DNA of 64,000 nt from Craspedostauros australis (GCA_026770025.1 JAMXDE010000031.1:124001-188000); one strand, 5' to 3'. Positions 1-10,690 are shown, counted from the stretch's first letter. The notes: generated by a model not told the origin, from the sequence alone. Numbers and translations are program-made.

Positions 1-1159
1 GATGATCCCAACTTAACGAGCTCAACTTCGAACATGATCCGATGACATCATTGAGCATGGCCGTATCAGCTGCATCAGCTTCTGGGCGCACGCCATCGTC
101 CATGTGTGGTGGGCACAGACACATGGATGCCATTGATTTCTTCCGGCCGACATGAAAATCGAGATGTTCGTCGGTGAGGATGGATGCTGGAGTTGGACTG
201 TCATTCACACCGAAAGCCATCAACGAAATGAAGCATCGCTGGATGGCTTGTTTTGGCAACTGATCCGGGCCATCGCCGGACGCGAATCGAAGCGCGCGTT
301 GGAGGAGCCGCAACAAAGCAGGGATGACCACGTCCGATGCCATGTTGACGTTGTTGTACACCATGGATCTGCGTCGTCCAGAAGCAGTCGTGATGTCTGT
401 CGCCAAGACGTTGAGAAGTGTTGACATTGCTGTTTGTGTTGCTGCTGATGCCGACATTGATGACTCGTTGGAAAGCACCCAATGACGCAGAAGCAGTTCG
501 AAATGCACGAGCACGGCAACACCGCAGAGTCCTGTTTGGACGAGATCCACGGTTTCGCCATCATCGGCAGAGCTGTGATCGCTGGAGGGTAGTGTCGTTG
601 GTTGATCGAACGTCAGCACGGGACGCACGTGAGTGATGTATCCCTGCATCCAATCCGCCATGCGCTGTGCGTGTCCTTGCTGCTTCTCGTTGAGGTTGGA
701 AAGCCAGTGATGCAGCATTGATGGCAATGCCCCATCATCATGTGCAGTGGCACGGGGCGTGGCACGGGACGTGGAAGCATCATTGAGATGGATGGGCTGA
801 TTGTAATGATCCACCAGCTGCTGGAGGATGGAGCTGGTGTCCATCGATCCTGCGCCATCATCTTCGACGATCTCGATCATCTCCAAGCGGTCTTGTGCGC
901 ACGATGGACGTAGAATGTAATGTAATGGCTCCGAATAGGGAATAGCGATGACGATAGCGAAGGTGGCATCGCTGTTGTTGTTGTTGTTGTTGTTGTTGTG
1001 GGAGTAGCAGTGGTTCACACAAGTCTGGGTGTTGTTTGTGATCTGTGTGGACGAAAGATTTCGGTTCCGAATCTGTCCACAAACATCCTCCACCAGCAGC
1101 AGTCTACATGTGTGAATGTAGACCAACATCAAAGCGCAACAACATGTGGAATAGTACAT
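1..1159 (-). CDS. Partial gene of unknown function, 3' end outside the window
   Basis: Reading the minus strand, a frame opens with ATG at 1157-1159, three codons after an in-frame TGA (1166-1168), and stays free of stops down to base 1: about 386 codons. I checked every tta/cta/tca on the plus strand and none falls in this frame. That length is very unlikely by chance. The product has a hydrophobic, cysteine-containing start, a run of eight or nine asparagines from an AAC microsatellite (973-999), then an acidic to mixed region with helical stretches such as LEMIEIVEDD, ILQQLVDHYNQP and LHHWLSNLNEKQQGHAQRMADW. No domain is recognised. The true start could be further downstream, for example the Met in the MDTSSILQQL stretch, because the first 90 codons look less coding-like. 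The neighbouring genes to the right are also on the minus strand. Confidence 0.6.
   Translation of the reverse strand, partial: MYYSTCCCALMLVYIHTCRLLLVEDVCGQIRNRNLSSTQITNNTQTCVNHCYSHNNNNNNNNSDATFAIVIAIPYSEPLHYILRPSCAQDRLEMIEIVEDDGAGSMDTSSILQQLVDHYNQPIHLNDASTSRATPRATAHDDGALPSMLHHWLSNLNEKQQGHAQRMADWMQGYITHVRPVLTFDQPTTLPSSDHSSADDGETVDLVQTGLCGVAVLVHFELLLRHWVLSNESSMSASAATQTAMSTLLNVLATDITTASGRRRSMVYNNVNMASDVVIPALLRLLQRALRFASGDGPDQLPKQAIQRCFISLMAFGVNDSPTPASILTDEHLDFHVGRKKSMASMCLCPPHMDDGVRPEADAADTAMLNDVIGSCSKLSSLSWDH
973..999. repeat. Trinucleotide microsatellite (TGT/AAC)n
   Basis: About nine copies of a 3-base unit inside the partial gene at 1-1159, encoding an asparagine run on the minus strand. 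Confidence 0.9.
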
Positions 1160-1283
1160 CTCATCTCATCGATTCAACGTGAATCCTATTCTATTACTCG
1201 TAGAGTATTTGTTGCCTCACTCCCTGCAGCCTCCATGTATGTATCTGTGACAATACACCACCACAGCGTATCGCCACAGTGCA

Positions 1284-2906
1284 TCACCACTCCGCAACGA
1301 TGTTGGCATCGGCATCGCCCCAGATCTTGGCAATCATACGACCCACGCTGCTGTAGGTGCGCGCCTTCTCTGCCAGCATCTCCCACCGATCGTCGACGCA
1401 GTTGGATTGATCGCCGACGTAGGACTGCACGAGCAGGACGGATTGTATGTGGCGCGCCTTGTAGCGCTTGACGCTGTCGAGGACGAGGCTCTCGACGCCG
1501 CGGATCTTGTGATCGCAGAGACGCTGCGCTATGCCCGATAGAAAGAGGGGGTCGTCGATGTGCTCGTCGCCTGTGCCGCGCAGGCAGGTGTCGTACAAGA
1601 TGCGCAGGTCGTCCATGTAGGCGCCGTCGTGGCAGTGGTCATCCGCGTCGCGCAGGACGTTGGCGTAGATGCGATCGAACTCGCTTGACGTCCACCACAG
1701 ATCGCGCTTTTGGTGTTCCAGGAGCTGGTAGGGAGATTCGTTGTCGCATTCCTCCACCAGGATGAAGCCGTCGTCATCGGAGGCGAAGCGGAGCTGTTTG
1801 CGCGGTTTTGCGTCCTGCCCCGCGCGGGTGTCCAGCGGTTTGTTGGACTTGTCCATCTCGTCGCTGCTTTGCGTGAGATCCACCGTCATGTCATCGTCGG
1901 TGCAGGTCCATCGGAAGTCGTCGTACGATGACACAGATTTGTGATCATCGTTGTGATCATCGTCGCGGCCATCCTGTTCGCGAAGTTGCTGGTATTCCAC
2001 TTGCTCTTCCAGTTGCAGTTCTAGTTCTAGCTCCAGTTCGTGTTCCTCCTGCTCATGCTGCTGAGTCTTGCGCTTGACCTTCTTCCGACGCTTCCTGTCC
2101 TTCTTTGCCTTCTTCGTTTTGCGAGGCTTGGTGCTGCCGCTGGTGCTGCCGGTTGATGTAGTAGCAGCACAAGCCGACTTCGAGGACTTTGGAACTTTGC
2201 GCGTCTTTCGCTTGGTTGCTTTCGTCGACCTGTTGCGTTTCTTAGCGGAGTCTGGTGATGAAACAGAGGATGATGAAGGTGGGATGGTTTGCGTTGTGCT
2301 GGCCGTCATTGCCGACATCTCCGAGGTCTCCGTCGTTGCCGTGGATGATGACTTGGCCGACAGCAAGGATGAGTTGGACTTTGGCTTTATTTCTGGCGTC
2401 TTGCTTTGTGCCTTGCTTTGTGCCTTGCTTTGTGCCTTGCATGTTGCGTTCGAGTCTGCCTTGGATTCTGGCTTCCGAGAAGTCTTGCGGTGCCTCTTCT
2501 TTGATTCCTTTCCGGTCTTGTCGGTCTTACTAGTCTTTCTGGCCACGCTGTGCTTCGATGCGTCCATGTCGGTGCTGGCCTTTCCACTGGATTTACCACT
2601 AGATTTGCTGCTAGATTTGACGCCCTTGACCGTCCTCCTGACCTTCTTCGACTTCTTGGCCTTCGCCAGACGGATGCTGCACTTCATGTTGTTCATCGAA
2701 TCGGGGATCCCACCATCTTCGGCAACACCGTCAACGTTGTCAGCGATCTCGATCATCTCGCTGACCCTATCGTTGTCGTGCGTGCTGCTGTTCAGATGCT
2801 GTGTCTCCTTCGAAGAAGCACGTGCACGTGCTGGCGTCGTCGTCGCCGAAGATGAAGCATGCTTGCCCCGCATGCCCTTCATCATGCGCTTCATCATGTT
2901 CACCAT
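1284..2906 (-). CDS. Diatom-type WW/RGLE family protein with Lys/Ser-rich N-terminus
   Basis: 540 residues, ATG at 2904-2906. Residues 1-300 are low complexity: lysine/serine/threonine-rich and strongly basic (histone H1-like composition), including a threefold AQSK repeat, a very basic KKAKKDRKRRKKVKRK patch and an ELELELELQL acidic stretch. The C-terminal 180 residues carry the conserved part: an LRFA motif near residue 371, a WWT.SE motif near 403, and a RGVES motif near 468 followed by an amphipathic helix ending in a QS.V segment. The same order (RFA, WW..E, RG.E, helix with LExQ) recurs in the genes at 4689-5537 and 6902-7885, so these are paralogs. From memory, proteins of this plan (VRF, W..E, CTRGLE) are numerous in diatom genomes with no known function. 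The basic region suggests a nuclear, nucleic-acid-associated role, which is inference. Confidence 0.75.
   Translation of the reverse strand: MVNMMKRMMKGMRGKHASSSATTTPARARASSKETQHLNSSTHDNDRVSEMIEIADNVDGVAEDGGIPDSMNNMKCSIRLAKAKKSKKVRRTVKGVKSSSKSSGKSSGKASTDMDASKHSVARKTSKTDKTGKESKKRHRKTSRKPESKADSNATCKAQSKAQSKAQSKTPEIKPKSNSSLLSAKSSSTATTETSEMSAMTASTTQTIPPSSSSVSSPDSAKKRNRSTKATKRKTRKVPKSSKSACAATTSTGSTSGSTKPRKTKKAKKDRKRRKKVKRKTQQHEQEEHELELELELQLEEQVEYQQLREQDGRDDDHNDDHKSVSSYDDFRWTCTDDDMTVDLTQSSDEMDKSNKPLDTRAGQDAKPRKQLRFASDDDGFILVEECDNESPYQLLEHQKRDLWWTSSEFDRIYANVLRDADDHCHDGAYMDDLRILYDTCLRGTGDEHIDDPLFLSGIAQRLCDHKIRGVESLVLDSVKRYKARHIQSVLLVQSYVGDQSNCVDDRWEMLAEKARTYSSVGRMIAKIWGDADANIVAEW
2400..2441. repeat. 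12-bp coding minisatellite
   Basis: Three tandem copies of a 12-base unit (plus strand ttgctttgtgcc) encoding the repeated AQSK on the minus strand inside the gene at 1284-2906. Confidence 0.85.
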
Positions 2907-3057
2907 TGTGTTGCCAACAGTATCCTTGAGTCTGCTGCTGCTTTGGCGCGCTTCTTGATGAATGTTAATGTGAGAGGATGACAGAGGAGCAAGACAGAGC
3001 TGCGGTACGATGCGGTCTGCCGATTGACCTGTTCCAATTCGTGCTGCTCTGCTGACT

Positions 3058-3573
3058 TCACGGATACTGGCTGGCTATGATCACGCCTCCCCCGATGGTG
3101 GCGTCTATTTGGTTAGTCTTGTCTTGCTTCATGAGCAATGGGCCTTGTGGACGTTGCATCTCTTGCAGCTGATCGTCGTTAATGTTGGCGAGCAACCACC
3201 ACGCAGTGGTTTTGGCTTCTTCAGTGGTGACAGGAAAAATAGTCGTTGCTGGTCGTCTGCAACGAAAGATTAGCGCCCTGCCGTACTGCGCGATGCGACG
3301 CGCCAAAATGTGGACCGCGTGACTCTCCCACTCTTCGAACATGTCGTATGCGACATTACAAAGACCCGATTGCAATAGCCATTCGGGTCTCGCTTCCGAT
3401 CCGCCAATAAAATGTAGCATTCGCTTGTCCGTGACAGGCGAAATCCTCGTCAGCAAAGCACGAATACCAACTGAAGAGATCGTGGAAACCTCCGAATCAT
3501 GGATGTTCGCCTCGACAAATCGTCTCCGGTCTTCTTCGTTGTTGTCATTTTCGCCACGCCGTGATGGCCACAA
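3058..3573 (-). CDS. Small hypothetical protein, weak histone-fold resemblance; 5' end unclear
   Basis: The open frame is 171 codons, but its first codon at 3573 is TTG, so the real start must be an internal ATG or lie in an upstream exon that I cannot place. The centre reads as helix, loop, long helix, loop, helix: a short GIRALLTRI segment, then a long amphipathic helix from AYDMFEEWESHAVHILARR to AQYGRAL, then FPVTTEEAKTTAWWLL. This matches the helix lengths of a histone fold, and the Y..F....AV....R spacing loosely resembles H4 helix 2. No diagnostic histone residues are conserved, so function is unassigned. A plus-strand frame overlaps it (3341-4126); the minus frame looks more protein-like. 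Confidence 0.35.
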   Translation of the reverse strand: MWPSRRGENDNNEEDRRRFVEANIHDSEVSTISSVGIRALLTRISPVTDKRMLHFIGGSEARPEWLLQSGLCNVAYDMFEEWESHAVHILARRIAQYGRALIFRCRRPATTIFPVTTEEAKTTAWWLLANINDDQLQEMQRPQGPLLMKQDKTNQIDATIGGGVIIASQYP

Positions 3574-4688
3574 TCATGCGCATCCCGCTTCCAATCGCAA
3601 GCTGATCCTCCATCCTCGTGTACGCCATGGTACACCAACAATGAAGTTGGGATGCGAGGAGGGAGGCCAAGAGATCGAAAGGGGAAGGAGAACAACAAAC
3701 GGCGTGTGTCAATTGCATGAAATCACCACTGTGCTAGTACGCATCCGCACAGTAGCACAGTGGTATTTTCATGCTATTGACAGTGTCCAAGCAAGAATCC
3801 CTCCGATGCATTCGTTCACATCCGTACAGTGTTGTTCGGCGGAGTGTACAATCGTTCAATCAATGGCGCGGACCGTTCGTGCATTCAGTGTGTGGAACAA
3901 AGGTGATGGCAACCGTTTCGCATTCCTTTCTGCGGAAGCCGTTGTGTGTACGAGCTGCTCAACCCAACTTTGCCAAAGATGGCATTGGCGAACTCCGGAT
4001 GAAGCAACGATCGCTACGAGTGTGTATGATGGAAGCGTGAGACAGTGCACTGTCAATCTACTCCGCACATGCGTCTGCTGTTCATGCTATCCCACGCGAA
4101 TCTCGGAATGTGCAATTGTCTCATGACGACGAGTATGTGCATGGGATGAGGCATCACACATGGTGGGAACAGAGCTCGATCCGCTCAGTACGAAGCATCG
4201 TTGATCAGATTGTCATGTATTTGGTGCATATCAGTCGCATGCAGTACTTCCTGAAGTACCCGGTGTTTGGAACGCACTGCTGCCATTACTGCATGCGAAA
4301 GGGCTGCTCTATTTGGTGTCAAACCTACTCGTCCTTGATTCCATGAACAACGGTCGTCTTCTGATTGCGTAAGATCTATGTATTTACGAGTATGTATCCT
4401 CCTCTTTATGTAATAGCACTGAATTGAATGCTCAAGTCTGCTCGGCGCTTTTTGGTGCTGACTTCGTCGCAACCATGGCATCGAATAGCAGAGTGTGAAG
4501 TGGCATTCCTGCATTGTGTGGCATGAGAGAGACAACCGAAGCGGTGTCGTTGTACCATGCTGTCTACTCTGAGTCCGTGCTGCGTCCCGTTGTCGTTCCT
4601 TGTCTTGTCTGTCTCTTTGTCATTGATGCTCCTCGTGTCTCGTTCTGAGGTCTTCTTGAGAGACACGACACTGTCTTGTTTGCTTGCA
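3574..4688. other. Intergenic, no gene supported
   Basis: About 1.1 kb. Short open frames occur on both strands but none shows a domain or coding-like composition. It may hold the missing 5' exon of the gene at 3058-3573. Confidence 0.5.
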
Positions 4689-5537
4689 TCACCTCGACGA
4701 CGAGGACACGCTGCTTATCTGTTGCAGGTCCTCGCGGTATATCTGCTCGGCCACTGCCGCATCGCCTTCCCCGAATAACCTGGCGAACTTGCGGGCATGC
4801 TGTGACATGTACACAGACTTCGCGCTGAGCATCCGTTGCTTCACGGCAGGGTCCACGTTCGGAGGGAAGTGAGACTGTGTTTCCAGCAGGTGCTTCACGA
4901 ACCCTCCCCTGCTTTGGTACGTGGTGGGGAATATGAACGGCTCCAGTCCCCTCACCGACGCCTTCGCAAGGATCGAAGCGATTGATGTCAGCTCGCGGTC
5001 GAGATTCGTTCCGTTGCTCATGTCGTGAACCTTGTCGTACAGTGTGAGGTAGCTTGTGATGTAAGGCCTCCTCCTTTCACAGTAGAACTTGGCAGCCTTC
5101 ATGGCGATGATGCATGTGCGTTCGATGTCCTTGTCCGACCACCATCTGGCAGACTTCTCAGACAACGACAAGCCCACCAGCATGGTGGTGATGTCCGGTG
5201 CTGTGCAGCTGGTTGCCTCCTTGGCATCCACCATGGCGTTGGTCGAATAGCATCCCATCATTGCCTGGTTCTGATAGTGATAGCGATAATGTTGCTCCAG
5301 CTTGTACTTCTGCACTGTCTTCGAGTCTGAAGACGACGACGATGACAGCGATGGGCCGACCTCATCTGCAAAACGCACCCTTCGTATCCCACCGTACGTG
5401 ATACTGTGGGAGGGTTCGATGGCGTGCGGCTTTTGCGGCAAGCAAAGGCGCGGCGCAACCACGCACTGTGGGTACCTCGGGCTGAGGCAACTGATGGTTT
5501 CGATCATCGTCAACTTGATGGGCGCGAGCGCAGGCAT
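4689..5537 (-). CDS. Diatom-type WW/RGLE family protein, second paralog
   Basis: The open frame reaches 6110, but that codon is TTG and the first 190 codons are low complexity derived from a microsatellite. The first ATG is at 5535-5537, giving 282 residues. It contains RRVRFADEVG, then ARWWSDKDIER, a helical region, SVRGLEPFIFP, and a long helix with FVKHLLETQSHFP followed by K.RMLSAKSVYMSQHARKFARLFGEGDA. The RGLE-helix-ETQ-A..S..A..A..G order is the family signature shared with 1284-2906 and 6902-7885. The N-terminus is shorter than in the first paralog and lacks the Lys-rich tract. Function is unknown; an upstream exon cannot be excluded. Confidence 0.7.
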   Translation of the reverse strand: MPALAPIKLTMIETISCLSPRYPQCVVAPRLCLPQKPHAIEPSHSITYGGIRRVRFADEVGPSLSSSSSSDSKTVQKYKLEQHYRYHYQNQAMMGCYSTNAMVDAKEATSCTAPDITTMLVGLSLSEKSARWWSDKDIERTCIIAMKAAKFYCERRRPYITSYLTLYDKVHDMSNGTNLDRELTSIASILAKASVRGLEPFIFPTTYQSRGGFVKHLLETQSHFPPNVDPAVKQRMLSAKSVYMSQHARKFARLFGEGDAAVAEQIYREDLQQISSVSSSSR

Positions 5538-6901
5538 CTGTTGTAATGAATGTATGAATGGTGCCGTACGGGATGGATCGATGCCAACGTCGGCGGTCTT
5601 CTGTTCTTGCTGCCCAACAATGTTTGTCGATGTCAACAGCGTTGTGGATGTGAGGAAACGTTGTTGATTGCAGAAAGCGTCAATTTGAAAAAGTGATGTT
5701 TCACACGATGGCGCACTTGTCTTTCCTCCTGTTGATGTTAATGTGGATGTTGACGTTAATGGCGATGGTGGCAATGGTGGCAATGGTGGCAATGGTGTTG
5801 GTGTTGTTGCTGATGTTGTTGATGTTGCTGATGTTGCTGCTGATGATGTCTCTTGAGTTGTGTTGGAGGCAATTGAGGTTGGGCGGAGGGAAGAGGTGGC
5901 ATGGCAGGTGTGTGACACGTAGAGCCGGTAGGATGGTGTGCGTGTGACAGAAAGTGGGCGTGTGCGTTGCTGTGGTCTTCCTTTTCCGCGATCAGTCTTG
6001 CGGAAAGATGATCGCCAACAGGTTCGTCCGGCGCGCTGCTGTTCGGGTTGCAATTGATAGACCCTTTGGAAGTACCATTGATAGAAGACTAATTCGATTA
6101 CAATCCTCAATCTTGCTTCGTTTCACTATCTACGCTGCAGCGAGTACTGAAGAACGTGGCCGCATTTTGACACGCAACCAAAACACATTGATGATGACGT
6201 GCAACCAGGCCAAGATTCTCATAGTTGTACTTGCGCCACGGTTGCGCTCCGACGGGTAGCTCTTGCTGGGTGCCCCATACTTAGATTCATGTACTCCTGC
6301 TCAGGCCAGCATCGTCATGATACGAGTAGAGAGTGTGTGGCACTCCGCTCCGAGTTGCTGCAGTCTATTCTATCGAGGTATAGTACCTGTTTGCGGTACG
6401 ATTCGGGATGACGGCTCAGCGCTCCATGCAGAGGCGGGCGCCACGGAGTAGAGCCCAGGCGTGTGAAGAGTTGAATAGAAGAGAGCGAACTTGCACTGAT
6501 ATTGCGATGGTATAGCTGTCCAGGTCCCAGCGAGTCTTTCGTGGCAGAAGCCATGCGCCTCTCCCAGCATGAATGACGAGTGTATCGTACCCCTCTCCGC
6601 GTTGAAAGATTACAAGAGATCGGAGAGTTGAGCGGAGTGCATGGTGTGACCATGCCCCCGATCGGCATCCATTCATCCAGTCTGCTAGTGCTGCTGCTTG
6701 TGTGATAGATGGACTTGTGAAATGTATGCTATGCGTTATTGTCGTACTTTCTGTAGTTGCTGTGTCCGTGGTTGGGATTGGAGATGTGCTCTACATGGTT
6801 GTACTGTGTATTGATTTCAAAATTGGATGCAGATTCGCGTGAAAAAATGAGGCACGCACCGGGATCGATGCGATGCGATGCGCCGTTGTATGGGGGCACG
6901 G
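5538..6901. other. Intergenic between WW/RGLE paralogs
   Basis: About 1.36 kb without a convincing gene. It contains a GGTGGCAAT / GTTGCTGAT repeat region (about 5755-5866) and probably the 5' region of the gene at 4689-5537. Confidence 0.5.
5755..5866. repeat. Compound GGTGGCAAT / TGTTGCTGA repeat tract
   Basis: Tandem 9-base ggtggcaat units followed by imperfect tgttgatgttgctga units. In the minus frame upstream of the 4689-5537 gene it would encode Pro/Leu then Thr/Ser-rich stretches. Confidence 0.8.
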
Positions 6902-7885
6902 CTAACGACAGGAGCCCTTGTTGAATTCGTCCTGGATGTGCTCGAGAACCTCCCGCTCATCCTGCTTGGCGAGGAACCGTGCCAGAGCCCTGGACGGTTT
7001 GCTGAGCTGGGCGGACTTGATGGCCAGCAGCTTCGCACGCGCATCCGAATCGAGGCTCCGCGGCAGCTTGGATTGAATCTCGAGGATGCTCTTGATCATG
7101 CCGCCCTTGTACCGTGACAGCACGTCGTGCATGTACCGCTCAAGACCGCGGTTGTCTCTGTGCTTGTTCAGATCTGCGAATGCAAATTCCCTCAGCTTCT
7201 TGGGACATGTGGCGCAGATGGAGAACAGTTTGACGAATTCGTCTGTGCCGTCGTCGTGTCTGTTGCGACGCTCGCACACGATGCGCTTGGTTCGCTCGAA
7301 GTTCCGCTCATGCTCTTCCTTCGTCCACCACCCGTTTCGTCGATCTTCCTCCGTCAACACCAGCGTGTGGTTGGTCGCGGAACCTGTGCATGCGTTGTCC
7401 ATGCTGTTGCTGCTGCTATTGTTGCTGTTGTAGTGGCGTTTTGCGCTGGCATGGATCCAATCACGATCCGGCGCACTGCTGCCATCCTTCCCACCACCAC
7501 CATCATCGTTTCGATCGTATCCTCCGCGATGAGTGTGACCTGGCTTCCTGTGCGCATCATGCATGCGGTGTGGATGCTCGTCTCCGTCTGCTTCTCCCAG
7601 CGCAAATCGGACTGTTCTCGTCAGCTTCTGGCATCTGCTCGGGCAGATCGACGAAACAGTGGAGGAGAAGGAAGAGAAGTACGTGCTCTTGGTCGCAATG
7701 GACGCCGAGCCATCATCGTCGAGGTAAGATCTCGAATTGATGCTGAGGCTGCGCTTGTCCTTCGTTGATATGCACAGCTCTTCCTTGACACTTGTCGGAG
7801 ATGCGGAATCGTAGTCAGAGGCATCAGTATCGCATTCACCAATGGAAGTGATTGGGTGCTGGTTGGCTGCGCTTGTGTTCATCAT
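6902..7885 (-). CDS. Diatom-type WW/RGLE family protein, third paralog
   Basis: The open frame extends to 7972 but begins with GTG; tandem ATGs lie at 7885 and 7882, giving about 327 residues. An acidic Ser/Asp-rich N-terminus (ECDTDASDYDSASPTS) is followed by RTVRFALGEADG, a His/Gly/Asn-rich linker with a poly-Asn/Ser stretch, NGWWTKEEHERNFERTKR, DNRGLERYMHDVLSRYK, then ILEIQSKLP and KLLAIKSAQLSKPSRALARFLAKQDE. Motif order and spacing match 4689-5537 closely and 1284-2906 more loosely. All three are on the same strand in 7 kb, so local tandem duplication is the simplest origin. Function unknown. Confidence 0.72.
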   Translation of the reverse strand: MMNTSAANQHPITSIGECDTDASDYDSASPTSVKEELCISTKDKRSLSINSRSYLDDDGSASIATKSTYFSSFSSTVSSICPSRCQKLTRTVRFALGEADGDEHPHRMHDAHRKPGHTHRGGYDRNDDGGGGKDGSSAPDRDWIHASAKRHYNSNNSSSNSMDNACTGSATNHTLVLTEEDRRNGWWTKEEHERNFERTKRIVCERRNRHDDGTDEFVKLFSICATCPKKLREFAFADLNKHRDNRGLERYMHDVLSRYKGGMIKSILEIQSKLPRSLDSDARAKLLAIKSAQLSKPSRALARFLAKQDEREVLEHIQDEFNKGSCR

Positions 7886-10690
7886 TGTGTGCCGTCGTCG
7901 TCGTCGTTGTTGTTGTTGGCGGTGGTGGTGCTCGTGGGGAGGTGTGGCAGGGGAGGTGTCAGCGATGGCCACTGATGTTGCTTTTCGCTTCTGGTGCTTT
8001 CGCGAGTATCGCTCAAGAGAGTTGCAAATGCTTGCGGTTCACTTGGTCGCTTTCCCTGTCCTTGTGTCCAATGGCTTCTGGCTGTCTTGCGCAGGAGGAG
8101 CTGTTGCTGTATTGCTCGCTGATCCGGTTGAATTGAATTTGTGGTGAGTGCGCTGCTTTGTTTTGGTGCGGAACAGCTGAGCTGCTCGGATGTCTCACTG
8201 ACTGCGCTTCCTGTCTTGATGGTTTGTGGCGTCGGGCGCCAGGAACAGCGACAGCGACAGCAACGATGAGTAGTAGTAGATCGCACAGCGGCAACAAAGG
8301 TGGTTGCGATGGCACGGTCGGCTTGAGTTGGTCCTGTTGATTGCGAGACAAGGAGGGCGTTTGGAATTGTGGCGGTTCGAGTTGGCTTCGTATGATGCCT
8401 CGTGCTGTTCTGTGTTGTGTTGCGCTCGTCGTGTTGTTTGTGCGTGGCCATGGAATCTGCGTTGTTGTGCTTTGGGCGGCTCGGCGGTTCAGGACGCGTT
8501 CGGTCCGGAGGCGGTAACTTCACGCGGTTCTCGAGTGTCTTGACCTTTGCTTCTCTCTTGGCAAGCCCCCTCCACCAACTTCGCTGTCTGACGCTGTCTT
8601 GCGTTGCTCCTTGCTGATATTTGGATTGGAAGCTTGTGATAGATTAACAACAATTGCTCAGTCATGGTCGGGATGGATGAGTGGATGAATGGGAAGCGTG
8701 GAAGCATGAAGCTCACACCATAGGTACGTACTCGTGTGCACACCATCCTGCCGTCCCAATGCGCCCGTTCCCCTTTCTCCCTTGGGTTTTCTTTTTGTTT
8801 GATTTTTGTCTTGAACCTGGTCCATGTGAAGCCTGCCCCATCTTGAGGCCATTCAATTTGTGACGCTGTTTCTGTCTCGTTTGTGACTCACATGTTCACG
8901 AGTGGTACTGGCGTTATTCCTTCGAGGGACCCGCGAACCGCGGAACAACAGTGCATGACTCCACTTCAATGATGCTTGAGTAGTTGTTGGTCACGAATTC
9001 TGCGATGTCGATCGTACGCACGACGCAACACTTTCCCCAAACAAAAAGACGGTACGAGTACATACCGCGTGCGACGCAAGAGGACCGGCGTTTGGATGAC
9101 GGAAGATGTGTCTCCTCTGCGTTGCCGACGCTCTTCTATCGCTCTGCGGGATTGCTGAACCAGGGTTGTGAAAGACGCAGTTCGACAATCCTGCGCATGG
9201 CATGCCCCTGGACGTCTGATGGCAGATACTGCCGTGTCATCCCATGCCGTTCATGTTGGACTCTCAAACCGTCGCATGCAGGGACGTTGGTCGGATTGCA
9301 TGAGGAGAAACGGAAAAGAGGAGGCAACACGGAGCCGTATTGGACTTGGCTTCGTGTTTCCCATACGAACGCGCGCTTTGTCTCTTTCTCTCCTGCTCGT
9401 TTCTTGGTGACACGCTGTCATGGCTTACCATACATGCCCGCTCGTACCTGACGTAGATACGCGTCGGAATGCTGACAACAGCACAAGAGAGGGGCGATGC
9501 CACCCCGAAACGAGGGATCCTCCCTGCCGTGATGTCATGACACTTGTTCAATCAGTCCGATCGCTGTTGAGATTCGCGCTGTTCACATCCATCCATCACA
9601 TCGCAGTTCCATGCCTTCTGTGTCGTTGCGATTCATCGTTTCGGGCGCAGATAGCTCGAGGCACGCTTCGCAGCGAATGACAACAGAATCGTGTACCACT
9701 GTTCCTCGCACGCAAGAGAGCATCACAACAATGATGGAGGAAAGAGCGTCTTCGGGAGAAGGGAGGCCGAGACCCGCGATGACAGGAGCTTTGTTGCCTT
9801 TTGGCTCCTCTCCGGAAACACGAAACTGGATGATGTTCGTGTTGGCGGTTGACGCTGTGTGCGATGTGCTTCTGATGCTTGGCCGCGTCACAAATTCGTC
9901 GACATCGGGACTGCCTCTTCTGTTGTTCTTCCCAAACTCTGTGCGCGGAAGAGGATCACAGGGACGAAACCACGCGCCATGAGCGAGCCAGTTCGTACTT
10001 GCACGTGTAGTGTTGGTGATTCGTTGGCATGGCGCAAAGGCCCCCTTGGTCATCCACGATCATCGCGCAACAAGGGCGCAGGCGTGCCACAGAAACTCCC
10101 CTGCTCACGCGATAGAGCCACCAAGACCTGTGCGATGGAGATTCGGCTAATTAGACGTGTTGTGCGCAGTTTGAAGCCGTGGAGGTCTTGTGTGCGGCTG
10201 TTGCTGCCTGCTAAACGTCTGACATGGCGCCATACTCGTATGTACGTATGTTCTATGGGCACGCTGCCAGATACTCCAAAAGACATGGGAACAGCAGTGA
10301 TCGATGACGGGGACTGTGGCGGCAACAGCAACAGCGTTGTGGAGCTATGAGGTTTGGTCTCCGCGTGTTCGACGCTGGTTGCGAACCAACGCTCTCCAGG
10401 GCACGTGACTTTCCATCCCACCTGTGTCGTATGATGCCACACCATGCTCTATGACGAGTGTTCTTTGTTACGGATTGGTGACTCCTCTCGCACACCAATT
10501 GCCTCTTGACAATCCCAAAGTAAATCTCGTCAGGTAGGTGGCTGGAACGGAGTGGACAACGGACTACCAAACACACGAATGACATGATCAATCCAATCCA
10601 AGTCAACTCAGCTCATCGCATGTCAGTCAATGCGACCCATGGCCGACTCCACCGTGCGTGAGTCGCGGAGGGAGACCGCGCGCCGTTGGT
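7886..10690. other. Long intergenic stretch, no gene supported
   Basis: About 2.8 kb. Open frames such as 7882-8523 (minus) and 9583-10053 (minus) show no domain and have compositions like translated noncoding DNA. The first 600 bases probably hold the 5' region of the gene at 6902-7885. I see no RNA gene or mobile element. Confidence 0.45.

Noticed and set aside
1080..1130. RLLLVEDV phrase, as in response-regulator receiver domains
   Set aside because: No following receiver-domain strands or the conserved Asp and Lys; chance resemblance.
2068..2958. 296-codon plus-strand ORF
   Set aside because: It is antisense to the Lys/Ser-rich region of the gene at 1284-2906; AAG and TCC codons give stop-free Leu/Phe-rich antisense frames.
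3341..4126. 261-codon plus-strand ORF
   Set aside because: Overlaps the minus frame at 3058-3573, which has a more protein-like helical pattern; no domain or composition signal in the plus frame.
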